Source: Cheilinus undulatus (taxonomy: Eukaryota; Chordata; Actinopteri; Labriformes; Labridae). Taken from it: a stretch of DNA of 64,000 nucleotides. Numbering within the stretch: the stretch's first letter is position 1; each line of letters begins with the position of its first letter. The position numbers and the translations under genes were made by a program. The DNA lies in assembly GCF_018320785.1 (NCBI RefSeq), contig NC_054867.1:18143355-18207354 (forward strand). The letters are read 5' to 3'. Shown here in pieces: positions 1 through 13,693 of this stretch. Below the pieces are notes generated by a model, which searched no databases, was not told where the DNA came from, and worked only from the letters and a program-made list of their open reading frames with translations.

Positions 1-1589
1 TAATGACAACAATCTTCCATTACTTGCATTAAGATGATGCCTGACTGTCTGAAACTGATAAGCTGTCATCAAAGTCATGCACTCATCAATGCAGCACCAG
101 CCAGTCAAAGGTTTGGTATGCTGTGAAGATGTCATTTAGCGTAACAAGTAATCCAACAGGTCGAGCAGGTTTGGGGACCTTCTGTTTGTCAGCCTTTTAT
201 CTGCAGGTCTGAACAAAGACAGGTGCAATTACAGAGAGAGCAGGAACAACAGAGTTTCCTTCACATCATACATAAGAGCCATGTGCTGTTTTATATTGGG
301 ATACCACTGTCCCATCATGAAGAGTTTTAGTGGAAACTTCACAACTAATTTAAGACATTACTGGGGTATAATTCTTATTTGACACATTTGATCAGCTATA
401 GACAAGGCCACTATTTTGTAACATAATTATAAAGGATGTTTTATTCAAATCAACTAGAGCTTAAAACCAAGCAATGTAAGAAATTTCAGTATTATTTTGA
501 AAAAATTTAAATACAATCCCATAAGATGATTATTTGACATTGATGATAATATTTTTTACTTTTGAGAATGAAGACAGCAAAATGATCTTGATTGTGCAGA
601 ATTCTTTCCCACCTTCAGTTCATCAAAACATGCGTTTTATTTGCTAGGCTAAAGGGAAAATATCCTCCAAAAAGTTACTTGAGTTTACCTGCATTGCTGG
701 CCTGTTGAGGCATTTCTGATAACCACTTCAGACAGTCCCGTGTAAGCTATGTCTATTGTTATTTGTCAAATAATATTCCCTGTGACTCTTCCAAAAAACA
801 CACTAGATCTCCTATATCTTCAATTTGTTATGAATGCAAACACCTTAAAATTAATCTAATGCTTTGCGCACGGTCACGTAGTACAACATGCACGTTCTTT
901 TTCTCTATATCAAAAGCGGCTGCTGAGTGAGCACTCCTGTGAGTGTAGGACGGGCTTTTTAAGAGTGAAATCCTCATATCCACTGAGGCAGTGAGGCTCA
1001 ACATGCTAACAGGACAGACACTTCATGTCCATATATCCGTGGTGAATCTAATATGTTTAGCTTTAATGAGGAGCTTCTCTACGTGACTGGAAACAAAGTT
1101 TTGTAGTTCAGGTAAGGCTATAAACGCCAGCTAGGTATATCGTAGCAGGGCTTTAAATGCATCATTAGCCCGTTGAAGCCCGTTTCTTCTACCACGCTGA
1201 AAGGCTGATTATCAAGAGCTATAAATTCAATGATTTTCCTGTTCAGCTCCTTACCTTTGGATAGTCGCTGCTGTATTCTTTAGCTTTGTCGAATGACTTA
1301 AGTAGAGGCTGTTGAGGAGTTGTCCCTGGCACGAAGTTTTGTCATTCTTTATCTTAAGAAAGTCCTTATAGTCATCAGGGTGATGGTTTTTTAGATGCAA
1401 AATTAGAGTGGTGGTGTTAAAGGCATGTTGCTGTCATGCTCCTCCACGTATCACATGTACTTTACATGCGTTGCAAACAGCTACTTTGCTGTCTTGTTCC
1501 CACACCTCAAACTTCACACACACACAGCAGACATGTTGTGTTTGTTGTTGACGCACGTCTGGCGTCATCATGAGCACCTAATTATGATG

Positions 1590-1711
1590 TCACATTATCG
1601 GCCGTACAGATCGTACAGATATATTTTGTTATCAGCCTATATGATAATTAACGTTTTAAGCTATAATCAGCCTATAACGATATACCGCCGATAATATCGT
1701 GCATCCCTATC
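1590..1711. mobile_element. hAT-like terminus ATCGTGCATCCCTA
   Basis: The segment ends GATAATATCGTGCATCCCTA, whose inverse TAGGGATGCACGAT is a frequent fish hAT/MITE end, preceded by TATCGG/CCGATA-rich subterminal DNA. Only the right end is seen. Confidence 0.4.
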
Positions 1712-2386
1712 TGATATTTAGTAAATACCCAGCCCAGCTTTTGCATACTGCACACTTACAAAGACCAAAACAAAGCCCAAAGTACACTAAATATGGGCAA
1801 CGAGTAATTTTCACAGATGACATTTTGACACATCATAGCAGGAAACAAACATACATTCCAGAAATGAATGTCATCAAATCTCCCTACAAGTTTTTCCAGT
1901 GAGCTCAGATTGAAACGTCTCACTCAAAGGGAAAGCAGACAATCTTGTTCTCAACTGCACCTCTGCTTTATGGAAATAAAAGCTGAACATGTGGTTTGAA
2001 TTAATAAACCATTAATTATGACAGCTGGACTTCATTTGTATTCATGTTCAGGTTCTGGTATACATGTTTAGAAAATTCATTAACAAGTATGTTTATCTGT
2101 TGTGAGCATTTCGACTAAGTGGTAACTAGAGCGATGGGATCTGCTCTTTTTGGAGATCCAGATAATTTGGTTCAGCTCAGTAGTAAGAGCCTGTGTTTCT
2201 GCTCTCAAATTGCTCTTCATTTGGCACCATTTTATCTGCTTGTATCTTTTTAACAACAAAAATGAAAAACAGGAAACCACCTCTTAAATCGCAATCCACA
2301 AAAAAATGTAAAAAAAAAAACAAAACAAACAAAACAGAAAAAAGCTCTAAGAGCTCCCTTGTGACTTGTATACTTAAAATTAGTTG

Positions 2387-2414
2387 GAATTCCAGTCTTA
2401 CCAGACTGGAATTC
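2387..2414. repeat. Perfect 12-bp hairpin
   Basis: GAATTCCAGTCT (2387-2398) and AGACTGGAATTC (2403-2414) form a perfect stem with a 4-nt loop. No T-run follows, and it is not near a gene. Confidence 0.7.
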
Positions 2415-4519
2415 TACTAGGAATAGAGATGGTTACTGATAATTATTAGGGGACAACCGATTCAGCCTGGCCAATTATTGATGTTTAAAATAAAAAATAA
2501 ATAAATACATAAATAAGGGCTCTACTTTGGATCCACAGAAAATTATGTCTTCCCCTCTTGCCTTTTTTCCCCCTCTCCATAGTCTCACCAAATGTTCCAT
2601 ATACACCACAGTCTGATTGGCTAGATGTCACATGAGTTCTAGCCAATCAACACTTCTCCATTGTTGCTCTTGTTGCCCTCTGTGTCCAATCAACAGACCT
2701 CTCTGTCCTGCAGCTGACTGTTAACCTGACGCACGTAACGTGCATTCATTAGTTTCAGAGCAGGGGTGGATCTAGACTTTTTGGTTGGGGGGCCCGGGCC
2801 CTAATTTGTGCAGTAGGGAAAAGAAGTTTGTGTGCACAAAAAAACAGAGCATCATGTTTTATTATAAAATTTACCTTTATGATTTAAATTTCCTTAAAAA
2901 TACAAAAATAAAGGACTAACACATTTAAAAGTCTCTTACAAACACACATTTAAAAGTCATTACAAAATTTGGTGTAGAGGGTGGAGCTGTTATTAAAAAG
3001 TATAATCTATATGAGCTGGGTAAGGTTTTATCAAATAATGGTATGAATTTGTTCAAAGTGAATTTCATAATTGCGGTTGACGACCTGTGGAAAGGCGGGC
3101 CTCCAGTGGCAAGAACAAAGCAGAGAGTGGAGAGTCATCTTCATAGGAAGTCAATGCATACTGACGAAGACTATGCTCTGTGTGTTTTTTTGGGACAACC
3201 AAAAACCACAGACGTGAACTCTAACTCAATGGATAACTTCAATCATAGTGCAAATGTTTTAACACAAATTATATTTTGAGAGTTAAAATCAGCTCTGAAC
3301 TTTTAACCCTGTGATATCAACACTCCAGTTGTCCAACAGCTGTTTTTGTATTTTAACAGTTGATTAATATTTCAAGTAACAGGGCATGCTGCACAGTTTT
3401 GGAGCACTTTTCAGTGCTGTTCTAAGCAGATGAGGATCACATTGTCCATAACATTGTACATAACTCAACTTTTATTCAGTCTGACTGTTGGAGGTACCAC
3501 ATTTTGGTTCAGTTTGATGCACAATGCTGATGTGATCTAATGTAGGCCTCAGTGTTTGCACCAGTTATAAGATAAAATAATGTTATTTCATTGAATCTCC
3601 ATGACGCGATATCAGTGTTGACAGCATCACTGATTATCTGATTTAAAAAAACACAGAACCAAGGTTTTTTTTTTTTTTTTTACAAGCCCAGGTGCTGATG
3701 TAAAGAATATTTCAATGTTCTTTGAGGTTGTACTCTGCTATCTTTAACCTGGCTGACTGATTTAACAAGTATTTAATACAGGTACATCAGCAGGTGTTTG
3801 TTTACTAACCAGGACTTCAAACATATGCCCCCACCAAGGGTTGGAAGCAGAACAAAGAGATAGAAACTGGTTAGGCAAGAAGTAAAAAGAATTTTGAAGA
3901 CTACCAGTAAGAAGCAGGAGACAGATAAATCTGCTGGGAAAATTCTTTTGTTGTTTCCTTAACCTAAAAATGAAAAGTTACATAACAATAATAGAGCTGT
4001 CAGTTGTTATCATACAACCAGTGTTAGAGTTAGCGTCAAAACATCTTCTGACTCACTGCCTGCCTAGTTGTTATAGCTGTTATGCAAAAAACCAGTAGGG
4101 ACAAATCCCTTGCTCTTCACTGTAATGTATGCAGAAATCCACTATACTAAAGTTATATAAAGATGAAAAAATATGAAATCCAACCCCAGGTGGGAAACAC
4201 ATTGGTAAAACATGTTGGTGTGCATGTCATTCCACTCTGTGCTCCTTTTCCAGTGACTTTGAGAGGCTTGTCAAGAGTAGACACTTTCCCCAGAAACTAG
4301 GACCCTTTTGAGGAACCCCGAGCTTTTCAACCAGGTTCTAGATTTAGTTCTGGGTAAAAAAAAAAAAAAAAATTCCCCTTAAAGAGTCCCTGCTCTGGCA
4401 GGCAGTACTGTCCAAAGGCCTAGGAACTATGGGGGCTTCAGTGCTGAAGGTTTTTGATTGGTGACTAGGTCAATGATTCTGCCAACAACTCTCAGGTGAC
4501 CACCAAATCATTAGTGTTT

Positions 4520-4700
4520 TAATAGTCCACTAAGGCTGTCATTACTCTCTGGCTACAGTCAGTTTGAAAGCTGAAGATGATATTCAAAGGAGAGACGAAA
4601 CGTCTTTAAGAACCACAACCAAGTCCAGATACCCCATTTGGATCAAGCTTGGCATAACATGACCTGGATGACTGGTACAACACAGCCATCTGATAAGATT
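4520..4700. repeat. Retroelement-like fragment
   Basis: GCTGAAGATGATATTCAAAG, GAGACGAAACGTCTTTAAG and CATGACCTGGATGACTG are wording typical of the 3' part of a widespread fish retroelement (Penelope or LINE type). No coding sequence is preserved. Confidence 0.35.
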
Positions 4701-5003
4701 ATCATTAGCTATTTATTAGAGATTATAGAGACCGTGTCTGTCCCTGACTCAGAACCTTCATTACAATACACCAAAATAAAAAAGGTTTAAATCATAAAAA
4801 GTTTCATACAAACTATGAATCCAGAATTTGCAAAAAGACAATATGACATTTGCATTTTGACCATTAGAGATTAGATCCCTTGCATCTAAATCATTAAAAG
4901 TAAATGAACTGATTGTTTATTTTGCCTCCCTGAAACCTGGCTGCATCAGAATGCCTGATAAGCATTCTTCATTTCAATACCCTAAGGAGAAGTTCCTAGA
5001 ACT

Positions 5004-5513
5004 AAGGCCTTGTCCTAACAAAGACGAAAACGATATATTTCCGTTTTGTTTTGAAACCGTTTTTAAACATCGGATTGTTTCAGGAAATGTCTGCAAAAGC
5101 ACAGAACCACTGAAAATGCTGTAGTATATATGCCAAGCCTGTGAGTGGCGCTGTAACCACTGTACTGAAATGCACCAAAAAGAGAGAAGAAGATTATGGA
5201 GCGTGCTTATAAAGCCTTTGCTGTAAAAGCCATAATAATCAGTAGCTTCTGCAGCATGAACACAACCCTGTAATCCACAATTGTTGTTTTGGCTGGACCC
5301 GCGCATGTGGCTTAAGCTATGCTATGTATGACGTAATCAAGAAAGTCGCAGTAGCCTGTCCACACGGAGACAAAGGCGTATACAGATTTGTTCACTCTGG
5401 GACCCAATTTTAAATAGTACCGTTTATGGCCTCCTGAAACGCTGTTTCCATGTGGATGATCAGACATAAACTTTTGTGTATACTCCTGAATTCTTCTCTA
5501 TGTGGAAGAGCCT
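5004..5513. mobile_element. MITE with AAGGCCTTGTCC-type ends
   Basis: The left end AAGGCCTTGTCCTAAC and the right end CTATGTGGAAGAGCCT are imperfect inverted repeats. Subterminal motifs (CGAAAACGATATATTTCCG) are typical of a fish MITE in which both ends carry GTTTTCG/GTGTGGAC sequence. The 110-codon minus-strand open frame inside it is incidental. Confidence 0.55.
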
Positions 5514-8500
5514 AAAAGTTCTGGTTTCTTTTGATTGAAAAGCACTATTTGTAGTCAACCTGCAGTGATACAAAAAGACCACAAGTGAGTAAAAAGTTAA
5601 ACAGGGCTTTAATAGACCCAGAGCAGTCTGGTTTTAAGAAGCTAGTTGTTGACCAGGAAGTTAATACCTCAAAACAAATGCTCTATGAAAGTGGTTCTCA
5701 ACTTGTTGGTCAAATGTAGCAAATGTGTGACTGCAAAAACAATGCAGGAAAAAGCCTAAGATGTAAAAAAGTCCTATGCAGACATTCATCTACATTTCAT
5801 TTAGTTTTCTGTGATAAAAAATAGTCTATTTCCTCGAGATTTAAATCATTTCTGTCCTTCACTCATGGTAACACATTTTTTCCCTCAAGATAACAAGGTA
5901 ATTCCTTGAGAAATGTCCAAAATTTCTATGCTTTCAAATGGAATAAAATAAAATAAAAATGTACGCTTGAGTGTCTTTCTGTTATGATGTGCTTTTGTTG
6001 TTCCATCTAAGATCCAAACTGCAACATCAATCATTTTAAAAAATTTGAGTGGTTGACTTTTTTTTTTTAGATTTGTGACTGCTTATTATGAGGTAGTGGT
6101 TGGAAACCATCACTCTGCAGGATAACACTGATCCTAAACAAGCATGATTAGACCCTGCAGTAACACTAATTATGTTGTTAAATAAGAGCTTTAATAGTAT
6201 TGTGTAAACATGCACTGAATCATAAAACTACTCCTTATGAAAACTCAACAAAATAAAAAAAATCCTGATTCTGTAAATCAAACAGTAGATCATGTAAAGA
6301 GGCTGTGTACAAAATCATGGTTGATAGGTGTTGAAGTATTATCTTCCTGTCTTTTATATGGAGGGCAGTAAAAAGTATGTACTCTTAATTTGTCTTATTT
6401 GTAGTTTTCTATCTACTTTTGCATTGAGATATGCAAGGTGAAGGTTTATAAAGATCTTTTGAAAATTATGTCATTGGGTAGGCTTTTTTTTAGAATATCT
6501 TAAGTAAATCAAAGTAAAGACCACTGAGCTATGGAGTTTAAAAATAAAAAGTAGCTTTAATACTTTAGCTAGTATGATTCAACATTATAGGTTATCTTAA
6601 ACATGTAAAATATTACAGTACAACTATGCAGTGCCTTCAGAAATCACTTTTGTGCCACATCCATCTCGTAATTTTCTTTCACATTCCCAGCTATGACTAA
6701 AAATTCTTCCAGGGAAAAAAAAAAAGACCTAATTCTCAGGAAACAAACCCTGCCCTTAATCCTGAAGTTTTTCATGGAGGTATAAGGTGGCGTGTATTAC
6801 AGCAGTAACAGCGTGTACTTAGGCGCGCTCACACTAATAACCTTGAACAAAGCAGCCTTTAATGAAATTCAGCGGAGACTGGCTGGAAAGAATCAAAGCC
6901 TTTCTTTCACACACCAAGGTTAATTTCTAACAACCCCTCCCCATCCACGCACACATTCACACAGAAACACAAACAAACACACAACCAGAGGTTATGTCAA
7001 CACGCAGCTGACTTCAGGAGTCGTCGGGGGAGACACCAGCACCCACAGGCAAAAAGGCATAAAAGCCTGCATTTTTACCTCTTTGTCTCTCTTTTTCTAC
7101 CATGCTCAGGCACACCTGCTCACACACTAAGGGGATCAGGTCAAAGCAGGACAGGAGAGAAAAGTGAGTGAGACTGGAGGAGGAATGTGATCAGATGTGA
7201 GGCTGTTGGTTCAAGGTCGGAGTCAGATAATTGGCTGCTGTTGTGATACTTCTCTCCCAGTGACACTGAGACATTTCTTTTTAGCTTTAAATAAACATAA
7301 CACCTGATCGCTGCACGCTGCAAATAACTGCATATGGGCATTTATTCCTAGTGTAACCTTTAGTGTGATAAGCTTTACTGATTTTCTCTCCCCACCTTCC
7401 AGTATCAGCGAACTCTTTGGCCTGGTGTCAAACCTGCCATGCCCACACAGAATAATCCCGTCACTGTGTGAGAGAGAGAGAGGCTGTTTTTCTCTTCAAC
7501 TGCATTAAAAGTGGTGTCCATTTCTGCCTCGCTAACAGTTCGCAAAGTCGTGCTCCTTATGCTGCACTGCATGCTGGTGCGTGTGTGTGTGGGTGCAACT
7601 GCATTGTGTGTCATCCGTGTGCCTGCCTGTGCGGTATTTAAGTGGAATCAGTGGCATGATTAGGGTTGGGTATTGTCTGTTTTTTTTCTGATATTGGTGT
7701 TAAAGGGATACTTCAACATTTTGGCAAATTCGCCCATTGCCATAATCCCTATAGTCTTAGTAATAAGTTTGTTACCTTCAGTTGTCTGTGCAAGCTATTT
7801 TCAGATGGCCGCTGCCGAGTTCGGACCTGCTGTGCCAACTCAATGTAAGCAGACGGTATTCCGGCTTTCCCTCATCAAACTCATCAAATACACAATCCAA
7901 CAACTCCAAAACGCTCTCGTGGACAATTTGTGACCTGTACATTTACCACATTATGAAATAATCATGGAACATTACAAGACTGAGATTTTTTAAAGCTAAA
8001 TGCAAAGCCGAAACTACACTCCAGACATGGTTGCTGCACTGTGTCACTCCGCCCAGTGGTTTACTCAAGAAATAGTTCAGAGTATTTGCTTCATGCATCG
8101 TAATGTTACATAATAATACATTATTATTTCATAGCGTGGTGAATGTACAGGTCACAACAAAACACACATCAGCTGAAATGAAAATTTTTTTCTTAAAAAG
8201 TCAAATTTTTCCAAGGAAAGAGGAAAAAATTGAAAAAATTGACATGGCAGGTGTATGTCGGTTATAGGCTCTAAATGTCGATTTCGATTATTTTTCAATT
8301 AGGCTAATTGCCCAGCTCTATCGTGAGCTTTTGATGGTTCCAAAGGATAGTTTTTTTTTCAGTGGAACAGAGCAAAGGGAAGTGGGAACTACAGGTACCA
8401 CCGGCCCTTGCATACCCATCATCCTTTGCACTCCACTCAGATACTGCCAGACTGCAGTGGCACCACTGATGAAGAACTCAAGAAACATAAGGCAAATCAT

Positions 8501-9480
8501 ATATTCAAGCCTAATTTATACCTACAGCACTTTTTTGCACATGTTTTCATATTTAAGTGCACTTAATGTTTAATAAATGCTGTCACTTTTTTTCTAAGTC
8601 TTCATTTGGTGTTTTCTGGGGGTTTAGATACTGCAATAAATACCATACCACAGACTTGTTACAGAGATCTTATTGTGTTGTGGGATTTTAATACTGATAC
8701 ATCCCTGCTAGATATGATTAATAACAGCAGAGTTACATGTTAAATAAAGCAGTTTAATACTGTACTTTAGCCAGGTGCACACTGTGCAATTTTAAGCCAA
8801 CTCTGTAATAGTCATGGTGGAATATCAGCTCACACTGTGGGCCTAAATTATTTACGGCACATTATAATCAGGCACAATTTTTACTTGCTCACACAAATGC
8901 TGGGCAACTAATCAAGCAATTAATTTAAATAACAATTTCAGCTTCTCAGAACACAAAAACAAATATTGATTAAATAATTACTGCACCAAATGTCATGTTA
9001 CAGTCCCTTGTCATGTGGTAAATGTTTCAGTGTTTGTAGTAATATTGCCATATAGGTAATTATTTTTGTTGATTTGTTTTCATTGTGTGTTATAATTGCG
9101 TTATTTCACTAATTTTTATTCAGTCATTGCTTGTTTTTCAAAGCTTTTGAATGATTCAGTCCAATAAAAACATGTAGTGCAGCTGTAAAATCAATTAGTA
9201 ACTGTGCTGAATAATCATGAGCTCAATAAATTAGATGGGGTAAGGATTTTTGCCACGATTAAACAGCCCTAGTTTAAACTTCACAATCTGATGTTCATGC
9301 ACACCCTAAAAGCTGACACCGTATGAGAGACATCAAGACAGACTATTGACAGATATCATAAAGGTTTCTTTGAAAAGTCTCACCGACAGATGATGAAATC
9401 AGATCTACTCATGTTCACACTTCAAATAGCTACAAACAGCGATAAAAATGATATCACCATTTAAGCTTGGTCAAGTAACA
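5514..9480. other. Gene-poor intergenic DNA
   Basis: No supported gene. 6,780-7,640 is less AT-rich, with CA-rich and GTGTGTGT stretches, but no consistent exon is seen on either strand. Confidence 0.55.
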
Positions 9481-9505
9481 CCCCCCCCCCCCACACACAC
9501 ACACA
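9481..9505. repeat. Poly-C / CA microsatellite
   Basis: A run of 12 C followed by a CA repeat. Confidence 0.95.
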
Positions 9506-9539
9506 AAACTTATCAAGTAATGAAATAAATAAATAAATT

Positions 9540-10086
9540 GTAATTAATCTCAGAATTTCTGTAGTTAATCTTTATCAATCCCATTCATTTTTTGCATCTT
9601 AAAAGGTTTTATAAAATTTAGTTTTTTTGACCGCCTCAAACTAAGGGTATCGACTTCCTGTTTGGGTAGAAGAATTTAACATGAATTCAAACACAGAAAA
9701 AGGGACATTCTATATTTTATATGTGGTTATTTGTATTTTGCCTTTCTCTGTGAAGCACTTTGGTCAGCTCATGCTGTTTTTAAATGTGCTATATAAATAA
9801 ATTTGACTTTACTTGACTTGTAATGGAATGAAATGGAAATAAGGGGACAGTAAAAAGGTAAATGTTTGAAAAGACAAGGAGCTGTCAAAGCAGCCTTTTA
9901 GATTTTAAAGAGATATTAAGAAGCGGTGGTGGACTCATCATTTTAGCTGCAAGGATACGCTGGCGTGGCTTAAGAACATTGTGTTAAAAGGGACAATAGA
10001 GCATGTAATTAGTGTAATTGGCATAATCACTGCACTAATTTTGGACCTTAATTAATTGCAACTAAGGCGATTAATCTTGACAGCCC
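9540..10086. mobile_element. hAT-like MITE ending GACAGCCCTA
   Basis: The right terminus ATTAATCTTGACAGCCCTA is the inverse of the fish hAT-type end TAGGGCTGTCAA. The left part shares GGGTATCGACTTCCTGTTTGG with the fragment at 17.8 kb (GGGTGTTGACGTCCTGTTTG). The left terminus is not identifiable. Confidence 0.5.
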
Positions 10087-13000
10087 TAAAATAGATACAT
10101 AATAACACTTGGGATTTGCAGAGATGAATGTCCACGTAACTGATGCACTGAGTGCATTCAGTTCATGAATGTGTTTTAAATCAAACAAAAATAACTTAAG
10201 CTACAAATATTCCATAAGACAGCTGCAGTGTAGGTGAGTGTATCCACCAAATACTGCAAGCAAACTCCTGCACTCTGCCTAAACTGCATATTTACAAGAC
10301 AAAGTTTTGAACTATTCAGTGTGAAGGAATTTTAAATGCTGTTTCAGTCAAATAAAACCAATAAATTGCCCATTATTTATTGAGATTCTACCAATACTCC
10401 TGTGGTACTGAAACAGGTATCTGTATTGTTTAATCTCCACTGGAATTGGTGCTGAAGTTAATTGTGGTCAGCTTCTTCGTGTTTTTTTGTCTGTTATATA
10501 ATGTCAAACATGTAAGAACAGCATTGTTGGCTTGCCACGTGACCTTAGCTACCAGACTAATTATGTAAACAAATTCTTCAGAAGGATTTGCAGGTGTGAC
10601 TCAATATCCAAAAATAGCCAAGTGTGCATTTTTTAATACAGAAGAGAGCATTTTCAAAGATTAGGCACACGCAAATAATACGACTAAGTCAGATTTAGAC
10701 GGGAAGGCATTCCTCATTACTATACTGAAGACAACATCCTCAAAGATCAGTTATTCAGACACACTCCTAAAGTCAAATATCATTGCTTAAGTTAATGAGC
10801 CAGTGATGGCCTGTTCTATCGAGGGATCAGTGCATCATGGGCAACTGCACTGAACAGATGTCCCAAGCGTGTCCTCCAAGCAGCTCCTGAAGCCACAAAC
10901 CAATATTGACACACCAGTAACTGCAGGCAGATAAAGTTACCTGCACTCACAAAGCCTCCATAAGACAACAGCAGGATACAGAGTCTTGCCCCTAATGCAG
11001 AATTGTGATATAGTGTGTGACACAAGACTTGTGTAAGCTGTGGGGAAGATTTCAAAATAGGATCATGCATGAGATGTAGTTGGGTAGCTGACAAGTAATG
11101 TCAGCTACAGTGGATTTAAGATCCAACGTTGTGAATAGCCACAAGAATGCAGGCTAATCTCCTCACAGACACTTATTTAGTCATTCTACTGGAACATGTA
11201 TTGATGTGTGACCTATTTTTCAACTATAGACTAAAATCACAAAAGGTGATGAAGAGTGAAGAGGTAGTCACCTCATGGCAAGTCCAGCTGCTAAACCTGA
11301 GTGCAAAGAGAGACAAACCTTTGACATTCAAAGTTGTAGACTTAAGTCTCAGTGGAACAACATAAACCTGATCCAGTACAGGTTAGACCACAATGTGCCA
11401 AGTGCTGCTGAGCACCATACTTTTTGCATTTGTCATGATTGTGACACTGGCAGCTTTCTGTAGAACCATACCAGAAAGAAAAGGGTGAAACTCAGGATTC
11501 ATTCCAAGTCAAGTCTAATAAAACCAACCTATCAACATGCAGACTGGATACAGGTTTTGTGACAGCATGTTCAATAGGCTTTTGGCCAAGTGTGTATTTG
11601 GTACTAAGTATAAGGTGAAGCATTATTGTACATTCATACATCCTGCCAATATTTACAGCTAATGTATCAGCTATAAATAGCAGCAGATTTTTTCAGCTTT
11701 GCCAACATCACAATGACATTTTTAGCTATCTGCCAGTTCATCCTATATTATTGGGCATCCCTATAAATAGCCTACATATTAATATATCTCACAGCTGTTA
11801 GCTGCACATCTAACACAGTGTAGTTGTGATACTGATGCTAGTATCGGGTATGCTGATACCAACATTGCTGAAACTGTGCAACATAAAATTTTACAGAATG
11901 ATGTTAGTCCCTCATCATTTAAGCAGACAGGCATAAATGGAGGCATGTATTTAGTTTGGTGATATTTTAACATAAAAACCTCATGACACATTTGTATCAT
12001 TTATTTTGTGTGACACAGAACTGATGTCACAGTTTAACTGGTGTTGGATTAGCTGGTGACCCTCTGTTAAACATTCTACTATGCTGCTTGCCTCCCAAGT
12101 TTAAGAAGTTTTAAGTGTCTTTGGAGATATTAATGCTACTTTGGAGGAGTTTCCTCTTCCACAAAGTCCGTTCCCAGAGTTGAATATTAAAGAAGAAAAT
12201 TTGAGTGACTTTGCAGATGCCAGATTAAAACAAAATGAATGTCAGTGGCTCATCAATTGCACTTTGTGGCCACACAAACACTTTCCTAGTAATGTTAATG
12301 TATCTGCGAAGAAGGCATTTGCAGTGAAACTCCCTGTTTATGAAACAAAAATATGATAAATAAAAGGCAAATATTTTAATCTTATGTTATGGTTATACAC
12401 AGCTTTTTGGAGGGCCGCAGAAGATTTTCAGATCTCAAAATGGGCCTACTAAAGTTTGCAGACTGCCACAAACCATACTGAATTAATTTACTATGAAGGT
12501 TGAGAGCACTGATGACCAAACTTGTACACATAGTTGAAAGATATTATAAACGTCATAGCCTATTTTACTGAGACTAACCCAGGAAAGGTCATTCAAGGCA
12601 TGAGACTGAGGTCTTTCATCGGAAATGCTGTCCCCCTTTGGGCTGAAGAACAGCTGTCCTTAAATGGGATAACAGCTCAGGTTATATCAGTTTTTTCTGT
12701 GTATTATTGTGGTTCAATTGTGCTAAACGTCAGCCTGTAACCCTTTCTCTGAGTTGGATAACTACATCCCTGAAACACAGACCTCTGTTGCTATTGGAGA
12801 CCACACTCGGCTGGAGGAATTTATGAAGCACACAAACTTCCCTGCCGGTGATGTTTTAATGCTGTTTCTGCAGTCTCAGTGGAGTCTGGTAAAGTTTCTG
12901 TACATTCACCGACCTTGCTAGCTGTAAAACATGGCTTAACAATACTTACGCAATAACAACTGTACTCTGAGAGAGAGGGAGACATTCCGCGACAGCAGTC

Positions 13001-13252
13001 CTCTCCCTCACCGCTGGGTCAGTCATTTATTACTACCACTGATGTCAACAGAGGTTAGCTGGCAAGTTTTACTTTTTTGTAAGATAAAACACTTATCAAA
13101 GCCGAGCTAAAGCCCAGACAGGCGACTGCTGACACCCGGGACCCTGCATGCAAGAGAGCAAGCCAACTTCTGTTATCCCTACTGTCAAACAACACCGAGT
13201 TCAAATGTTTCCAACCTCGAACAACTCTGCCTCTCAGCAAACTGTGACTTAC
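10087..13252. other. Intergenic DNA or intron of the candidate minus-strand transcript
   Basis: A plus-strand open frame at 12,141-12,356 (IKEENLSDFADARLKQ) and a stretch at 12,760-12,890 read as protein-like but match nothing I recognise and lack good splice context. A MITE-like end (GGGCATCCCTA) lies near 11,752. Nothing firm is supported. Confidence 0.45.
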
Positions 13253-13490
13253 CTCTTCCGCTGAGCTGGAAACGTTCTCGTTTAGTCGAGAGTTTGCACC
13301 GGTTAGGTGCTTGACCCAAGCGTTTACCGGAGTTTCGGCTTTGACAAATCTTCAACGGTGTTTAAGGAAGTGTTCAAGTCGGCTGCTGTTAATTCAAGCT
13401 CTCTCTGTTCCTCTCTCACTGTTCCTCTGTGTGTGACCCTCTCAGTACTGCGGCTCTATGGCAGAGCGCGGGGCAGAGGAGTGAATGTGT
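13253..13490 (-). other. Candidate non-coding first exon, minus strand
   Basis: On the minus strand the segment from about 13,490 to 13,253 is CpG-richer than its surroundings and ends CGGAAGAG followed by a consensus donor GTAAGT (13252-13247). No ATG-initiated open frame runs into the donor, so it would be 5' UTR. A perfect CRE lies at its upstream edge. The rest of the gene would lie at lower coordinates or beyond the left end; no coding exon of it was recognised in 1-13,250. Confidence 0.45.
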
Positions 13491-13497
13491 GACGTCA
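13490..13497. promoter_or_regulatory. Palindromic CRE (TGACGTCA)
   Basis: A perfect 8-bp CREB/ATF site immediately upstream of the candidate minus-strand first exon, flanked by GC-rich DNA (GCAGAGCGCGGGGCAGAG). The placement fits a proximal promoter, but the site alone occurs by chance about once in 65 kb. Confidence 0.4.
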
Positions 13498-13693
13498 AAC
13501 AGGTAAATTCCCAGGGACAGACACAAACACACAAAGAAGAGAGATAACAGGGCTGCCCTGCGCGTGCAGCAAACACACGTCATTATAGCAACAGAGAAGG
13601 GGGTATAATTATTTCTCTGTATTTACTAAGTTATTTTCCTTTTCTAGACTTGCAGAACTGGATTGACAGATTGCCTTGCCTATACACTGAATC

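Larger units (their letters stand above)
1..4519. other. Gene-poor AT-rich DNA
   Basis: No coding exon, RNA gene or promoter is supported. Apart from the hAT end near 1,700 and the hairpin at 2,387, a repeat-like edge AGGGGTGGATCTAGAC occurs near 2,763. Open frames here have no recognisable protein content. Confidence 0.6.

Noticed and set aside
4974..5306. 110-codon minus-strand open frame
   Set aside because: It lies wholly within the MITE at 5,004-5,513, and MITEs of this type are non-coding.
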